NCBI RefSeq assembly: GCF_963855985.1
Contig: NC_087118.1
Location: 2,728,001-2,792,000, forward strand
Reading direction: 5' to 3'
Origin: Ostrinia nubilalis
Taxonomy: Eukaryota > Arthropoda > Insecta > Lepidoptera > Crambidae
Length of the DNA: 64,000 nt
Position 1 is the stretch's first letter, and each line of letters opens with the position of its first letter. A program made the translations under genes and the position numbers. This document shows, piece by piece, positions 44,402-54,382 of the stretch. The notes beneath the pieces were generated by a model. That model worked only from the letters and a program-made list of their open reading frames with translations, was not told where the DNA came from and searched no databases.

Positions 44402-44764
44402 TGTCGGCTCGTCAGGGATTCGAACCTCAGATATTGTGGGCGAAATAGGGTATCGTGCAATGAGAATAAGACTTGTGTTCAAACACTTTTAATAATCGTC
44501 AAATAGAGTTCAAAATCAGCACTTAGTTCTTAGTACTACAATCTAGACTTCGTCGAGCGATAAAATAGGCACTAGGTGAAACGTGGGACAGTTCCGTGAC
44601 GATGTCTTCTCTTGTCGGCGTCCGGAGCGAAAGTGAGTTCGTTCCGTCCCGCCGTGACCGTTACGACTCTGTCGAAGCGTGCCAAAGCGGTGTTGCGCCG
44701 ATTCGCCGCTAGGTGGCGCACTTGCGTTTCACTTTAGTGTCCGTACTCATGACCGTCTGCGACA
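44402..44764. repeat. Terminal direct repeat, left (363 bp)
   Basis: Begins TGTCGGCTCGTCAGGGATTC and ends GACCGTCTGCGACA. I noticed two differences from the right copy (aaatagag/aaacagag and gcgtgcc/gcgcgcc), so insertion was fairly recent. Read on the minus strand its end is GGTTCGAATCCCTGACGAGC, resembling a tRNA T-arm plus acceptor. Confidence 0.9.
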
Positions 44765-44906
44765 CGGCCATCCTGCGTGTCACACGTCCTCGTGTGATCA
44801 TCTGAAAAAAACCAAAAGAACAGCACAGTATCCGCTCGGCCAATCCTATTTCAAGCAACTTATGTGCTTTCAGAAATGAGGAAACTAAACTTTCAGTACT
44901 ACTGGA

Positions 44907-45385
44907 TACTCTTTCTACAACTACTAGTTACTCTTTCTACAACTACTAGTTACTCTTTCTACAACTACTAGTTACTCTTTCTACAACTACTAGTTACTCT
45001 TTCTACAACTACTAGTTACTCTTTCTACAACTACTAGTTACTCTTTCTACAACTACTAGTTACTCTTTCTACAACTACTAGTTACTCTTTCTACAACTAC
45101 TAGTTACTCTTTCTTTCTACTACTACTAGTTACTCTTTCTACTACTACTAGTTACTCTTTCTACTACTACTAGTTACTCTTTCTACTACTACTAGTTACT
45201 CTTTCTACTACTACTAGTTACTCTTTCTACTACTACTAGTTACTCTTTCTACTACTACTAGTTACTCTTTCTACTACTACTAGTTACTCTTTCTACTACT
45301 ACTAGTTACTCTTTCTACTACTACTAGTTACTCTTTCTACTACTAGTTACTCTTTCTACTACTAGTTACTCTTTCTACTACTAGT
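44907..45385. repeat. 22-bp tandem array
   Basis: About 22 copies of ttactctttctacaactacta + g. The first half has the ACAAC variant and the second the ACTAC variant, then a few shorter 19-bp units. The sorting of variants shows local unit expansion. Confidence 0.97.
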
Positions 45386-45650
45386 TTACTATACTCTATC
45401 CACTCTTCCAAATAAAAGCCATCCAAGTAGATGTCTAGTGTTTCTAACTAGTAACCATAGCTATCTATTAGAAACTACCTAGCTTTTAGGAATCCAATCA
45501 CTACTATTCACAATTCCTAATAATTGCTACTTTGAAGTCACTAAGACCATGTGGTAAATCATCATTATCAAAAATTACTTCAAAAATTTAATGAGTCCCA
45601 GGTATCACAATCGCGGTCCACATTTTGCTACCCTACCTCGGGAGCCTAAT

Positions 45651-45765
45651 GACCGTTTTCACCATCAATCCCTAATTTTTAAGTGACCCCTATGAAAACA
45701 AAATTCCTGTTATGTTTTACCATAAGGGTCACTTAAAAATTAGGAACTGATAGTGAAAACAGGCA
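45651..45765. repeat. 115-bp palindromic element
   Basis: Arms 45651-45694 and 45722-45765 (cctaatttttaagtgaccc and its inverse at the core) are nearly perfect with a 27-bp loop. Confidence 0.85.
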
Positions 45766-46450
45766 TAAGTCAATCAACCAATGACTTTATGATCTTAGCT
45801 ACACACTGCCAGATCCTACTGCACCACCCAGAACTATCGCACTACCGAATTCCCACGGACTACTCAGAGCAGATACCAGTTTCTAATAGGCTACGGCTAC
45901 GGCATCCTGGTACAATTTCCGACCAAACAATTGAGAAACCTGTGCTTGTAATTAATTAGATGGAACTTAGTCATCCAACTCGTTTCCCTCACAATCTCAA
46001 TAGGTACTGGGCCTTCAGGGGTCTTCCTAACACGATCATGTGAATACTCAATACACGTTTGTTAATTAGGGATCTTAAAACATAACGGTCACCATCATAG
46101 ATTTCCACAATTTGAAACGAACGTAGATGGGTTGACTCATTATAAAGTGGGTCTGACATGGCGGGAAAACTCGAAATATTCGTCTCTATTTGCAGTATAG
46201 ACGTCTATTCCCACAATCAATTAGAATTGAATACGAAATAATCAACGATCAGTTAGATTTTAACGGATGACTATTCAGAAACACGTACGCTACTATCTAC
46301 CTAGCGATCGCTTGATACATTATCAAAACACAATAGAGATTAAGGTCCATCAAAACTCAATAAACTACATCATCATAATAACTAAGGTCAGCAAAGCAGT
46401 AAACAATACTCTTCATCTCCATCCGATTGTTTCTTACACCATATCACAAA

Positions 46451-46565
46451 CATGGGCTACCTCCATCCGGTACCCGGATACAACACATCATGGGCCACTT
46501 TCATCCAGTATCCAAATACAACACAATCATGGGCTACCTCCCTCCGGTACCCGAATACAAACAAT
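46451..46565. repeat. 39-bp repeat, three copies
   Basis: Copies start at 46451, 46489 and 46528 with catgggctacctccatccgg-like sequence. Confidence 0.85.
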
Positions 46566-47186
46566 CCGGTGGACTCACAGCGATCGTTTACACCTCCCCG
46601 CCAAACGCAGTCATGGCCGCACTGCTACGGGAAATCAGGCCCGATTTACGCTTACGACTACGAATGCACGGGAGATGCAAGCAATCTGAGCGACTTGCAT
46701 ACTACGATACTGAGAAAAGTAACTTTAAAATAATTGAGTTTTGATCGACTAATCCTACAACTGGTTTAAGGTCCATGTCCATTTATGAATGTAAGGGATT
46801 CATATCATCCACGAAAAAGCAATGTACCTTCATCAAGTACACTCATCTACCAAATACTTTATCTAGCATTTTTGTACTACATTAGACACGTCTACCTCAG
46901 GCGTTCTAATTTCATTGCAATCCAATGTTCATAATTACACTACCAATCGCTACCACAATCACTGCTATTAAAACATGAAAGTAAACTAACTCAATTCTAA
47001 TTATTTTCTAAAATCGACACTCAACATTCAAGAACATAGAAGTAGCCAGGGCTATGTAACATGATCATTAACTTCAACACTTCAATAATGTTAGTCACTA
47101 ATAAATTCGTAGGACACTCGAGTATCTCCATATGCCACAGTAATCACCATTACTGAAACTGTACCATTAAGTACCATCACAACACT

Positions 47187-47275
47187 GTGTGCATCACCCA
47201 CGGACTACACACTACGGTCTACCAAGACCACGTCCTCTGCCACCGTGTGCATCACTCACCGACTACACACCACGA
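47187..47275. repeat. 58-bp imperfect duplication
   Basis: gtgtgcatcacccacggact recurs 58 bases later as gtgtgcatcactcaccgact. Confidence 0.7.
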
Positions 47276-48021
47276 TTTACGGCTCAAGAGCAAACTCGAG
47301 TTCCCATTACAGAAAAAATAATCATCATCACCACAACCGTGATCAGCACGTACCTCGACTTCAACTTTAGACTGGTACCTACATAACCCTATGGCATTCT
47401 TCTCAATTGATCATGAATAGTAGGTACGCAAGTGCAAAGTGGCAGGGCTGCTTGCTACTTTCCTAAGATGAAATCTTATTTTAAGCTCACCGCCCGTATT
47501 CTACTAAACGAGTACCTACAAGGTAAACCGACAAGGAATTCAGGAAGTCTATTTAAGCAATTCTAATAGTTTTAGTCTATTTACATCCGTCACGTACGTC
47601 CGTATCGATAATATTCACATCAGTGGTGAACCTACCACCTAGGAATGAAATAATTTCCAATAACATCTTCATTCAATGTAAACTCAGCTGAGGTCACGCG
47701 TAATTGAGCACGTGACGTAATTTATTGCATGTTCTTAACGGCCCCTTTTTTTGATACCATTTGTACCACTGAGCCAAACCAAAAATTATTTTGAATTAAG
47801 ATTAAATTATCACTTGATTGGACGTAATACTAATTTGCAAACAACTACCTTTTACCAGATGGTAAAACATGAAAATTCATTAACTGAAAACTACCTTTGT
47901 CCTATAAAACGTACTTTAACGAAAATACTAGAGAAAAGCCAAAAAGTACAAGTGCCGTTCAGTCAAATATAAAGAAAGTATCATGAATAGTAGGTATGTA
48001 AGTGCCACAACTTTGAAAGCC

Positions 48022-48500
48022 ATCCCTGTGACTCTCAAAATAAGTGAATGATATCCCTGTAACAATCACTTTCACTAGTAATCATCCCTGTGACTACTAT
48101 TGCAATTATCCCTGTAATTGCACAAACACCCCAAGTCATCCCTGTGACTATAGGTTTCAAAATAAAGTAATCATCCCTGTGACTACTATTGCAATTATCC
48201 CTGTAACTGCACACTACACCCCAAGTCATCCCTGTGACTATAGGTTTCAAAATAAAGTAATCATCCCTGTGACTACTATTGCAATTATCCCTGTAACTGC
48301 ACACTACACCCCAAGTCATCCCTGTGACTATAGGTTTCAAAATAATGTAATCATCCCTGTGACTACATTACTAATCGCAATCATCCCTGTGATCACGATA
48401 TCGTCATAAGTCGAAAGTCTATGGTCCGTCATCAAGTCAAAATTATGTAATCATCCCTGTGATTACGAACATAGTGGTAGTCATCCCTGTGACTATCACT
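48022..48500. repeat. 90-bp tandem array built from CCCTGTGA/CCCTGTAA motifs
   Basis: The 90-bp unit repeats from about 48050 (ccaagtcatccc at 48131, 48221 and 48311), and about 15 TCATCCCTGTGAC or TATCCCTGTAA motifs occur between 48022 and 48500. Both strands are open in one frame only because the unit is a multiple of three. Confidence 0.9.
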
Positions 48501-48814
48501 CAGTGGCCTCTACATCACTAATATCATTACTCAAATCATCGTTATTACTAATCAATCGGCACTCGACTGATGGGCATCCCTCCAATCCGATCGTTAATCA
48601 TTACACAACATAAAATGTATTCTGTGCTGACTACTTGTGTTTGACCTATACCGGTCATTACTGTAACATTATTGAAACGTCTGCCACTCAATCTTGGCGA
48701 TAATCTTTAACCAAGAACAACAAGTATTCAGCACCAGAATCAAATGAAAAACAATATCGCTCACCCTTGTGATCCAAAGTACTCGCGGGCAACCTCGTTC
48801 GCGCCGCGCCGGTC

Positions 48815-48990
48815 CAATGTTCTCCACTTGACCGCCGCCGCCGTCCATTGCTGTGAGCTTGACCACCACTCCGCGCCAGTCCAATGCTGTGAGCTTGACC
48901 GCCGTTCTGCACCGGTTCAACGCTGTGGAGCTTGACCGCCGTCTCGCGCCGGTCCAACGCTGTGAGCTTGACCGTCGCCCCGCGTCATCT
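48815..48990. repeat. 36-bp GC-rich minisatellite
   Basis: Copies of ctgtgagcttgaccgccg + tctcgcgccggtccaacg start near 48852, 48888, 48924 and 48961. The open frames on both strands here are by-products of the repeat. Confidence 0.9.
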
Positions 48991-49029
48991 ATCCTTTTTT
49001 TTTGCGCTGGCATCCCTAGCTGTCAGACG

Positions 49030-51420
49030 CGTAATTTTAACGGGACAAATTTTTAATGTTATTTTACTATAATTTCGTGTAATATTGTGATAAATTATAC
49101 TGAAATCAAGTGTATATCGTATAAATAATGTATACGAATGTTATACGACGAAACTACATAATATTTAAGACAAAAAAGTGAAGACAAAATTTCGTCAGCT
49201 GTCAACGAAAAATCTTCATAAATTCAAATTTACGGAACAAAATAACAGGGGAGTATTGTTTTTATTCATTAATTAACTAATATCTATGGGTAAATTACAT
49301 GTATTTTTCATTATACACTGAAATTATAACAGTACATTCCCAACGTTGAGGTTATATTTTCATGTGAATAGTCTTATTTTTGCCTTATAATTCCTCAATT
49401 TTAAACTTTATTCTGTAAAATATTACAATACGTGTAAAAGATCCTTTATTATAAGTGAAAATAAGTAGACAAATTATTTACCAGTTATTTTAACAAAAAA
49501 TTCCTACCCACACAACTTAGCTTTACTTTATAAATTGGTTATTTTCTGTACTAAGACTCTTAAATGCTTATAAGATAGTATTAAAATACAGATCCCTAAT
49601 AGTCTATCACCTACTATTATTGCCAAAATCACTAAAACCCTTTTTTTAATTTTTTTTCTCGGTTCTTCGATCGGGATCGCTACACAAAATCCTATTTCCA
49701 TTGGTAAACTTCACTGCAACAAGCTTCAAGGATGTTGACCCGTAAGGCCACCATGAAGGACATGGAAGTTAAGTTGAGGCAGGCTCTCCTGGACCTCAAA
49801 GCTACACGAGAGGTCAGCGACCAGCTGCTCCGGGAACGTGAAGACAGTGAACAGGAGATCCAAAAAGTTGTAAACAGGAACTCACAACTGAAGAATGAGC
49901 TTGCCGAGCTTCATGGCAAATATCTAGACTTAGCGGAGCAATGTTTGAAGTTGCAACAAACAGTGAATTCGTTCAGTGAATGCAACAACACTCATGAGCA
50001 GGCTTTGGATCGCATCCATGACCTCGAAAAGAGCCTATGTGAGTCACATAAAACCATAAAATCTATGGAGGAGGAAAAACAGGTTCAAGAATTGAACTCA
50101 ACCGTGAGCCTGTATAATGAATTGATTAACAGTGATCACGAATTGAAGAATCCAACTATACCTATAATAGACTTGACATGTGATGTGTCTTGTTCCGGTC
50201 CAGCAGTAAAGTATCAATTTAATAGTAATAATAAACTTAAAAAATATATTAAAATCAAGAAATTTATCAAGAAAACCAAAAAACTAATTAAATTTCAACG
50301 TCGTATACCTAAACAGTCAATTCTAATGAAAGAGAAAAATCTTTTAAAAGAAAAGCTTAAATCATACAACTTAATAATAGAACAAAACAAAAAGTTGTAT
50401 GATGACAATACTTTAATCTTACATGAGAAAATCGATGACTTGGAAGTTTATCTTAAACAGATCCAATCTCGGTATGAAATGGCACAGAAACAAATCAATG
50501 AACATGTACTGGCCACTTCCGAACTTGTTGACCTATGTAATTATAAAACTGAGCGTTTTGAGTCCTTATCAAATAAACATTCTTGTAACTGTATTAATGG
50601 CCTTCAGCCCACTATAATACCAAAGTCTACTCAATCTGAGTCGGGGCAGGACACATTCACTAAATCCCAAACTAATGTAACTGATTTGCCTAAAATAATT
50701 AGTGCTACCTGTAATGAAAGGAAAACTTTTATTTATTCTGATCAACTTGGTCAAGGGTTAGGTTCTATGCTCAGGGAGCACTTGAATACACAAGTATTGA
50801 ACTATTGCTATCCGGGTAGGTTTCTTACAGAGATAATTTACGAAATTAGTAAAAACCAAAAATTAGATAAGAACTCCAATGTTATCATAATGTATGGTAA
50901 TAGTTACTTAGTAGATAAAAAGAGTATAATTCAGAATATTGACCAACTCTTGGATTTGCAAAATAGATTAAAATTTAAGATAATTTTGTGTGCTTTACCC
51001 TATGTAAATTCAGGGTATAATCTCAATAAGATCAACAAGAAAATATTTGATTTAAATATACTAATGTATAACCTGACTTATCGTCATAGCGACGCACTTC
51101 TACTTTTTGACATAAATAAATTTATTTCTAGCTTTAAGTTGACTGTAGATACAATGTATCTCTCTAAAAAATTAAAGAATAAATTAGCCTCTTTGATTGC
51201 ATTCAATATTAAATGTAATCATATTCATCAAAATAATCATAATCAGGGTACTAATAATTTGATTTCTCACTATGTAAATAGTAATAATATTAAAACTGTA
51301 CCTACTACTAGTTGTTTAAACTGAGGCACTCGACAAAGGCCAAGTCTGGAACATTCAAGATTGTTCATCAAAATATTCAAGGCTTGGCCAGCAAAGTTTT
51401 AGAAATAGAGCTTTTTCGAG
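49030..51420 (+). mobile_element. LINE 5' part (leader, ORF1, first codons of ORF2)
   Basis: The sequence from about 49030 is AT-rich leader, then ORF1 (49732-51324). Just after it, in another frame, TFKIVHQNIQGLASKVLEIE gives the opening of an AP-endonuclease ORF2. It stops at about 51420, so the 3' part is missing. That is the reverse of ordinary LINE 5' truncation and suggests capture or deletion within the LTR-like element. Confidence 0.65.
49732..51324 (+). CDS. LINE-type ORF1: coiled coil plus SGNH-hydrolase-like domain
   Basis: An intact 530-codon frame starting MLTRKATMKDMEVKLRQALL. Residues 1-115 form a charged coiled coil (LREREDSEQEIQKVVNRN). A Lys-rich stretch (about 165-205, KYIKIKKFIKKTKKLIKF) is followed by a second coiled coil (about 205-265). 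The C-terminal 200 residues (from KTFIYSDQLGQGLGSMLRE) look like an SGNH-hydrolase fold: YSDQLGQGL in place of the GDS block, NVIIMYGNSYL near the asparagine block, KIILCALPYVNSGYN, then a helical end. I do not see a clear catalytic Ser or His. Esterase-type ORF1 proteins are known in CR1-like LINEs, where they bind RNA or membranes. ORF2's opening follows at once. It may serve the LTR-like element if it was captured. Confidence 0.65.
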   Translation: MLTRKATMKDMEVKLRQALLDLKATREVSDQLLREREDSEQEIQKVVNRNSQLKNELAELHGKYLDLAEQCLKLQQTVNSFSECNNTHEQALDRIHDLEKSLCESHKTIKSMEEEKQVQELNSTVSLYNELINSDHELKNPTIPIIDLTCDVSCSGPAVKYQFNSNNKLKKYIKIKKFIKKTKKLIKFQRRIPKQSILMKEKNLLKEKLKSYNLIIEQNKKLYDDNTLILHEKIDDLEVYLKQIQSRYEMAQKQINEHVLATSELVDLCNYKTERFESLSNKHSCNCINGLQPTIIPKSTQSESGQDTFTKSQTNVTDLPKIISATCNERKTFIYSDQLGQGLGSMLREHLNTQVLNYCYPGRFLTEIIYEISKNQKLDKNSNVIIMYGNSYLVDKKSIIQNIDQLLDLQNRLKFKIILCALPYVNSGYNLNKINKKIFDLNILMYNLTYRHSDALLLFDINKFISSFKLTVDTMYLSKKLKNKLASLIAFNIKCNHIHQNNHNQGTNNLISHYVNSNNIKTVPTTSCLN

Positions 51421-51697
51421 CTATATTCCGGGCATACCCTCAGCTCGACTTTGACACCACTGTTCCGCCCTCAGCGCGGTACTAGCCCACCGGGTGAGAC
51501 GACATTGGTCGAGGCCCAGTGAACGACCAGCGAGCAAGCGGTTCCTGGATGCCAAAGGAGCTTGCCGGTAGTAGGTAGGTATGTTCTTATTTTGTTGGTC
51601 CAAATTAGCACGTCGCAAATGTTGGCCTCTTCATTAGCGTGTTGGTTCCAATATCGTTGAAAGTGATCTCAATTGCACGATTCGATCCCAATTCTGA
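51421..51697. other. Unassigned GC-richer segment before the right terminal repeat
   Basis: No gene. The last bases before the repeat (cgattcgatcccaattctga) are not purine-rich, so there is no polypurine tract for a plus-strand element. Confidence 0.45.
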
Positions 51698-52060
51698 TGT
51701 CGGCTCGTCAGGGATTCGAACCTCAGATATTGTGGGCGAAATAGGGTATCGTGCAATGAGAATAAGACTTGTGTTCAAACACTTTTAATAATCGTCAAAC
51801 AGAGTTCAAAATCAGCACTTAGTTCTTAGTACTACAATCTAGACTTCGTCGAGCGATAAAATAGGCACTAGGTGAAACGTGGGACAGTTCCGTGACGATG
51901 TCTTCTCTTGTCGGCGTCCGGAGCGAAAGTGAGTTCGTTCCGTCCCGCCGTGACCGTTACGACTCTGTCGAAGCGCGCCAAAGCGGTGTTGCGCCGATTC
52001 GCCGCTAGGTGGCGCACTTGCGTTTCACTTTAGTGTCCGTACTCATGACCGTCTGCGACA
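51698..52060. repeat. Terminal direct repeat, right (363 bp)
   Basis: Same length and nearly the same sequence as 44402-44764, with TGT...ACA ends followed by AATA. Confidence 0.9.
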
Positions 52061-53209
52061 AATACATGATTCAGAAAAGATAATTTCTAGGTGAATTTAG
52101 CTTTTTTCTAATTTAGTTTTCTCGAGAATGACACTTGTTAGCAACCTCAAATAAACACAATATTAAACTAGTTTATGAAGGCATAAAAATGACATAAAAT
52201 TTGTAGCTGTACAAATAACTTAGTACTGGGCCCAACGCTTCATAGAAAGTGGTTGTTCTCCTTTAAATTTAAATAATAAATGTATTACCAACATTATTCA
52301 GTACACTGTTTTTATCATTATTACTGTTTTCATTCTTGAGCAAACTTATGTTTCTATGAAACCTAGAAATACCATATTATTGAAATCAAATTAAAAGTAA
52401 TTATATTTTCTTCAACTTCTCTCTCATGATTTATGCAAATGACCGTGCTGAGAATGTTCACTTTCGAAAAAAAATCTCATATCTGACAAGGCATATCTTT
52501 AAGGTTCTAGAATGCTAGGTTAATAAGCTCAAATTGTAGAAAATTTAATTGACTTTACAAAACTATTAAACAAAGACACCTGGAAACATTTTTTATATTT
52601 AAAAATAATTGAAATAAGCCCCTGAGTTATTCAGTATTATAAATTATTTCCCATCTTTGACTTGCTGTATCTCCAAAAAAATTTACTAAAAGCATTGGAA
52701 TGAACTTCAAACGGTGGCAAACTTTATTAAATTTAGTAAAATATGAAGCAACGATATCGACAAAACGCTCTCTTGTGGTAGTTTCCCCAAAACAGTGAAG
52801 AAGGCGCCAAAGTTACATTTTGGCGCATTGTTGCAAATAAAGGTAAAAACTCTAAAGGGACCTAACAACATCATAAATACTGTAAAAAAGCGTGTTTACG
52901 ATGTTTTGATGTCGACATTGACTGGCCTATTATGTAACTAAATAAAGACTCTAATAAGCTTAGGTAGGTATTTAGCTTAGACACAAATATGTACTTACAA
53001 ATTAATCCAAAGCAAAGTTTTAAATTATATTATTACAAAATATAAACGGTGGTTACTAGTAAGTTTATTTTATTGTCGATTTCGAGGAAAACTGATTTGT
53101 TTTTGTATTTTCAATCGATTTTATTAATGTTTTTTTTTTTTTAATTATATCCATTTCAATACTGTGGCATTTCCTCTTTCTTATAAGTTTTATAAACATA
53201 CAATATTGT
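52061..53209. other. Unassigned; expected 3' flank of the 41-44 kb DNA transposon
   Basis: If the LTR-like element inserted into that transposon, its remaining 3' end should start here. I could not identify a terminal inverted repeat. AT-rich, no genes. Confidence 0.35.
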
Positions 53210-53562
53210 CATTCACTCGCCTTATTTCCCACTGAAAGTAGTCAAAACTAACAAACTACACGGGCATGAAGTAGAGGGAGCGCCTTACTAACAACGATGT
53301 AACTAAGACATTTTCAATTTGATCGAGTCACAGTTTTATTCTTTGGATAGCTAATGAGTAGCTTGTTATGTCTGCCATAATATGTATTTTTTGTCTATCG
53401 TGTATAGTTTCGATGCTGTATTTAAAAATATTTGGTTTTTATAGCTGTAATTTTCATTTAATTTTAAATGTTTTCATTATTGTACTATTTAGTTGATATT
53501 GCGTGTCATACCTTTATAAAACAGTTAAGGTATCATTTGACACCCCCCACATGCATGTAAGG
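53210..53562 (-). repeat. Interspersed repeat family R-A, copy 2 (interrupted)
   Basis: Inverse of 22960-23280. The family continues to tttgacaccccccacatgca + tgtaagg, where another element is inserted. The sequence after 54383 (ttcataaaatcagaatcc) resumes it. Confidence 0.7.
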
Positions 53563-54372
53563 GATTACTAATATTTGGCCAAAAAACGTTTCCCAAATTA
53601 TCACATCGCAAACAACGTTTCGCAAATTTTCATTTGGCAAAGCGACTTATTGCAAACTTTTAATTCGCAAATGTTTTTTTTGGCATATTATTGTTTAGCA
53701 AATTATTGTTTGGCAAAGTATGGTTTGCCAAATGTTTCATTAGGCAAAAATATTTCACGATAAACTATTTACAAAATAATTTGATTGGTGCATAGAATGG
53801 TACAAATTAGCTTGTGGTTATTATTTTGTTTAGTGGGTAGTTAATATAAAATTTGTTCTACATTAATTTCCTTATTTTCATTCTTTGTATCGAAATTTCC
53901 AAATGATTCATTAACAATAGAGGTGATTCTAGCGCTCGGCGGCCGCTGCCGCGGCACGCTTCGCTCGCCTTCGTGCATTAAGGGTCACTGTTCTAACCTA
54001 ACCTAACCTAACCTACTATTTTCGGCAATACCTACTTTTTGCAACCATACTATTTTCTGCAATGTTTTACATAAAATTATTGTGAAAACCATGATCATGT
54101 GCCTTATGCTTTGATTTGTGGGTAACGGTGGGTAAGTATGTGAAGTGTCAATTTGACCAAACAAATTATTTGGGATATAATATTTGGCAACATAAAACAT
54201 TTGCTATATAAACATTTGCCAAGTAAAATTTGGTCAAATGATAATTTGACCAAATGAATTAGTTGCGAAAAGTACAGTTGCTAAAAGTTTATTTAGGAAA
54301 TGAAACTTTGGCGATAAATTGTTTGCGAAGTGAAATTTGGCGAAAAGTAATTTGGCCAAACGGAAGGATACC
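53563..54372. mobile_element. 0.8-kb element with TTTGGC(A)AA motif arrays at both ends
   Basis: GCATGTAAGG flanks both sides (53553-53562 and 54373-54382), a target duplication of 8-10 bp. Both terminal 200-bp regions are studded with TTTGGCAAA, TTGCAAA or TTTGGCCAAA variants every 10-20 bases; near each edge is TTTGGCCAAA. The centre has a GC-rich patch (53930-53980) and a CCTAA run. No coding sequence. Confidence 0.75.
53993..54015. repeat. Interstitial (CCTAA)n, insect-telomere-like
   Basis: Four and a half copies of CTAAC/CCTAA, complementary to the TTAGG insect telomere repeat. Too short to mark a telomere. Confidence 0.8.
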
Positions 54373-54382
54373 GCATGTAAGG

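Larger units (their letters stand above)
45386..47750. other. Non-coding interior of the LTR-like element
   Basis: No recognisable protein. The open frames at 46267-46744 lie over a 39-bp repeat, so I do not call them genes. It holds the small repeats listed separately. Confidence 0.45.
44402..52060. mobile_element. Element bounded by 363-bp LTR-like direct repeats
   Basis: The two terminal repeats (next entries) are equal in length and begin TGT and end ACA. AATA stands immediately outside each end (44398-44401; 52061-52064), which fits a 4-bp target duplication. It lies just after the DDE transposase gene, so the rest of that transposon should continue at 52061. The interior (6.9 kb) has several minisatellites, the 5' part of a LINE and no gag or pol. 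I see no convincing primer-binding site or polypurine tract, so LTR-retrotransposon status is inferred from the ends. Confidence 0.7.

Noticed and set aside
44907..45385. Possible CRISPR array
   Set aside because: Units are contiguous 22-bp tandem repeats without unique spacers, in a eukaryotic genome.
46267..46744. Three overlapping frames of about 93-140 codons
   Set aside because: They overlie a 39-bp repeat, use three frames of the same stretch, and resemble no protein I know.
48035..49056. Several open frames on both strands
   Set aside because: They follow 90-bp and 36-bp repeat units (multiples of three), so openness is a by-product of the repeats.
51670..51697. Primer-binding site for a minus-strand LTR element
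   Set aside because: TGGGATCGAATCG appears seven bases inside the repeat edge but does not read as the complement of a normal tRNA 3' end.
53993..54015. Telomere
   Set aside because: Only four to five TTAGG-type units, located inside a transposable element.
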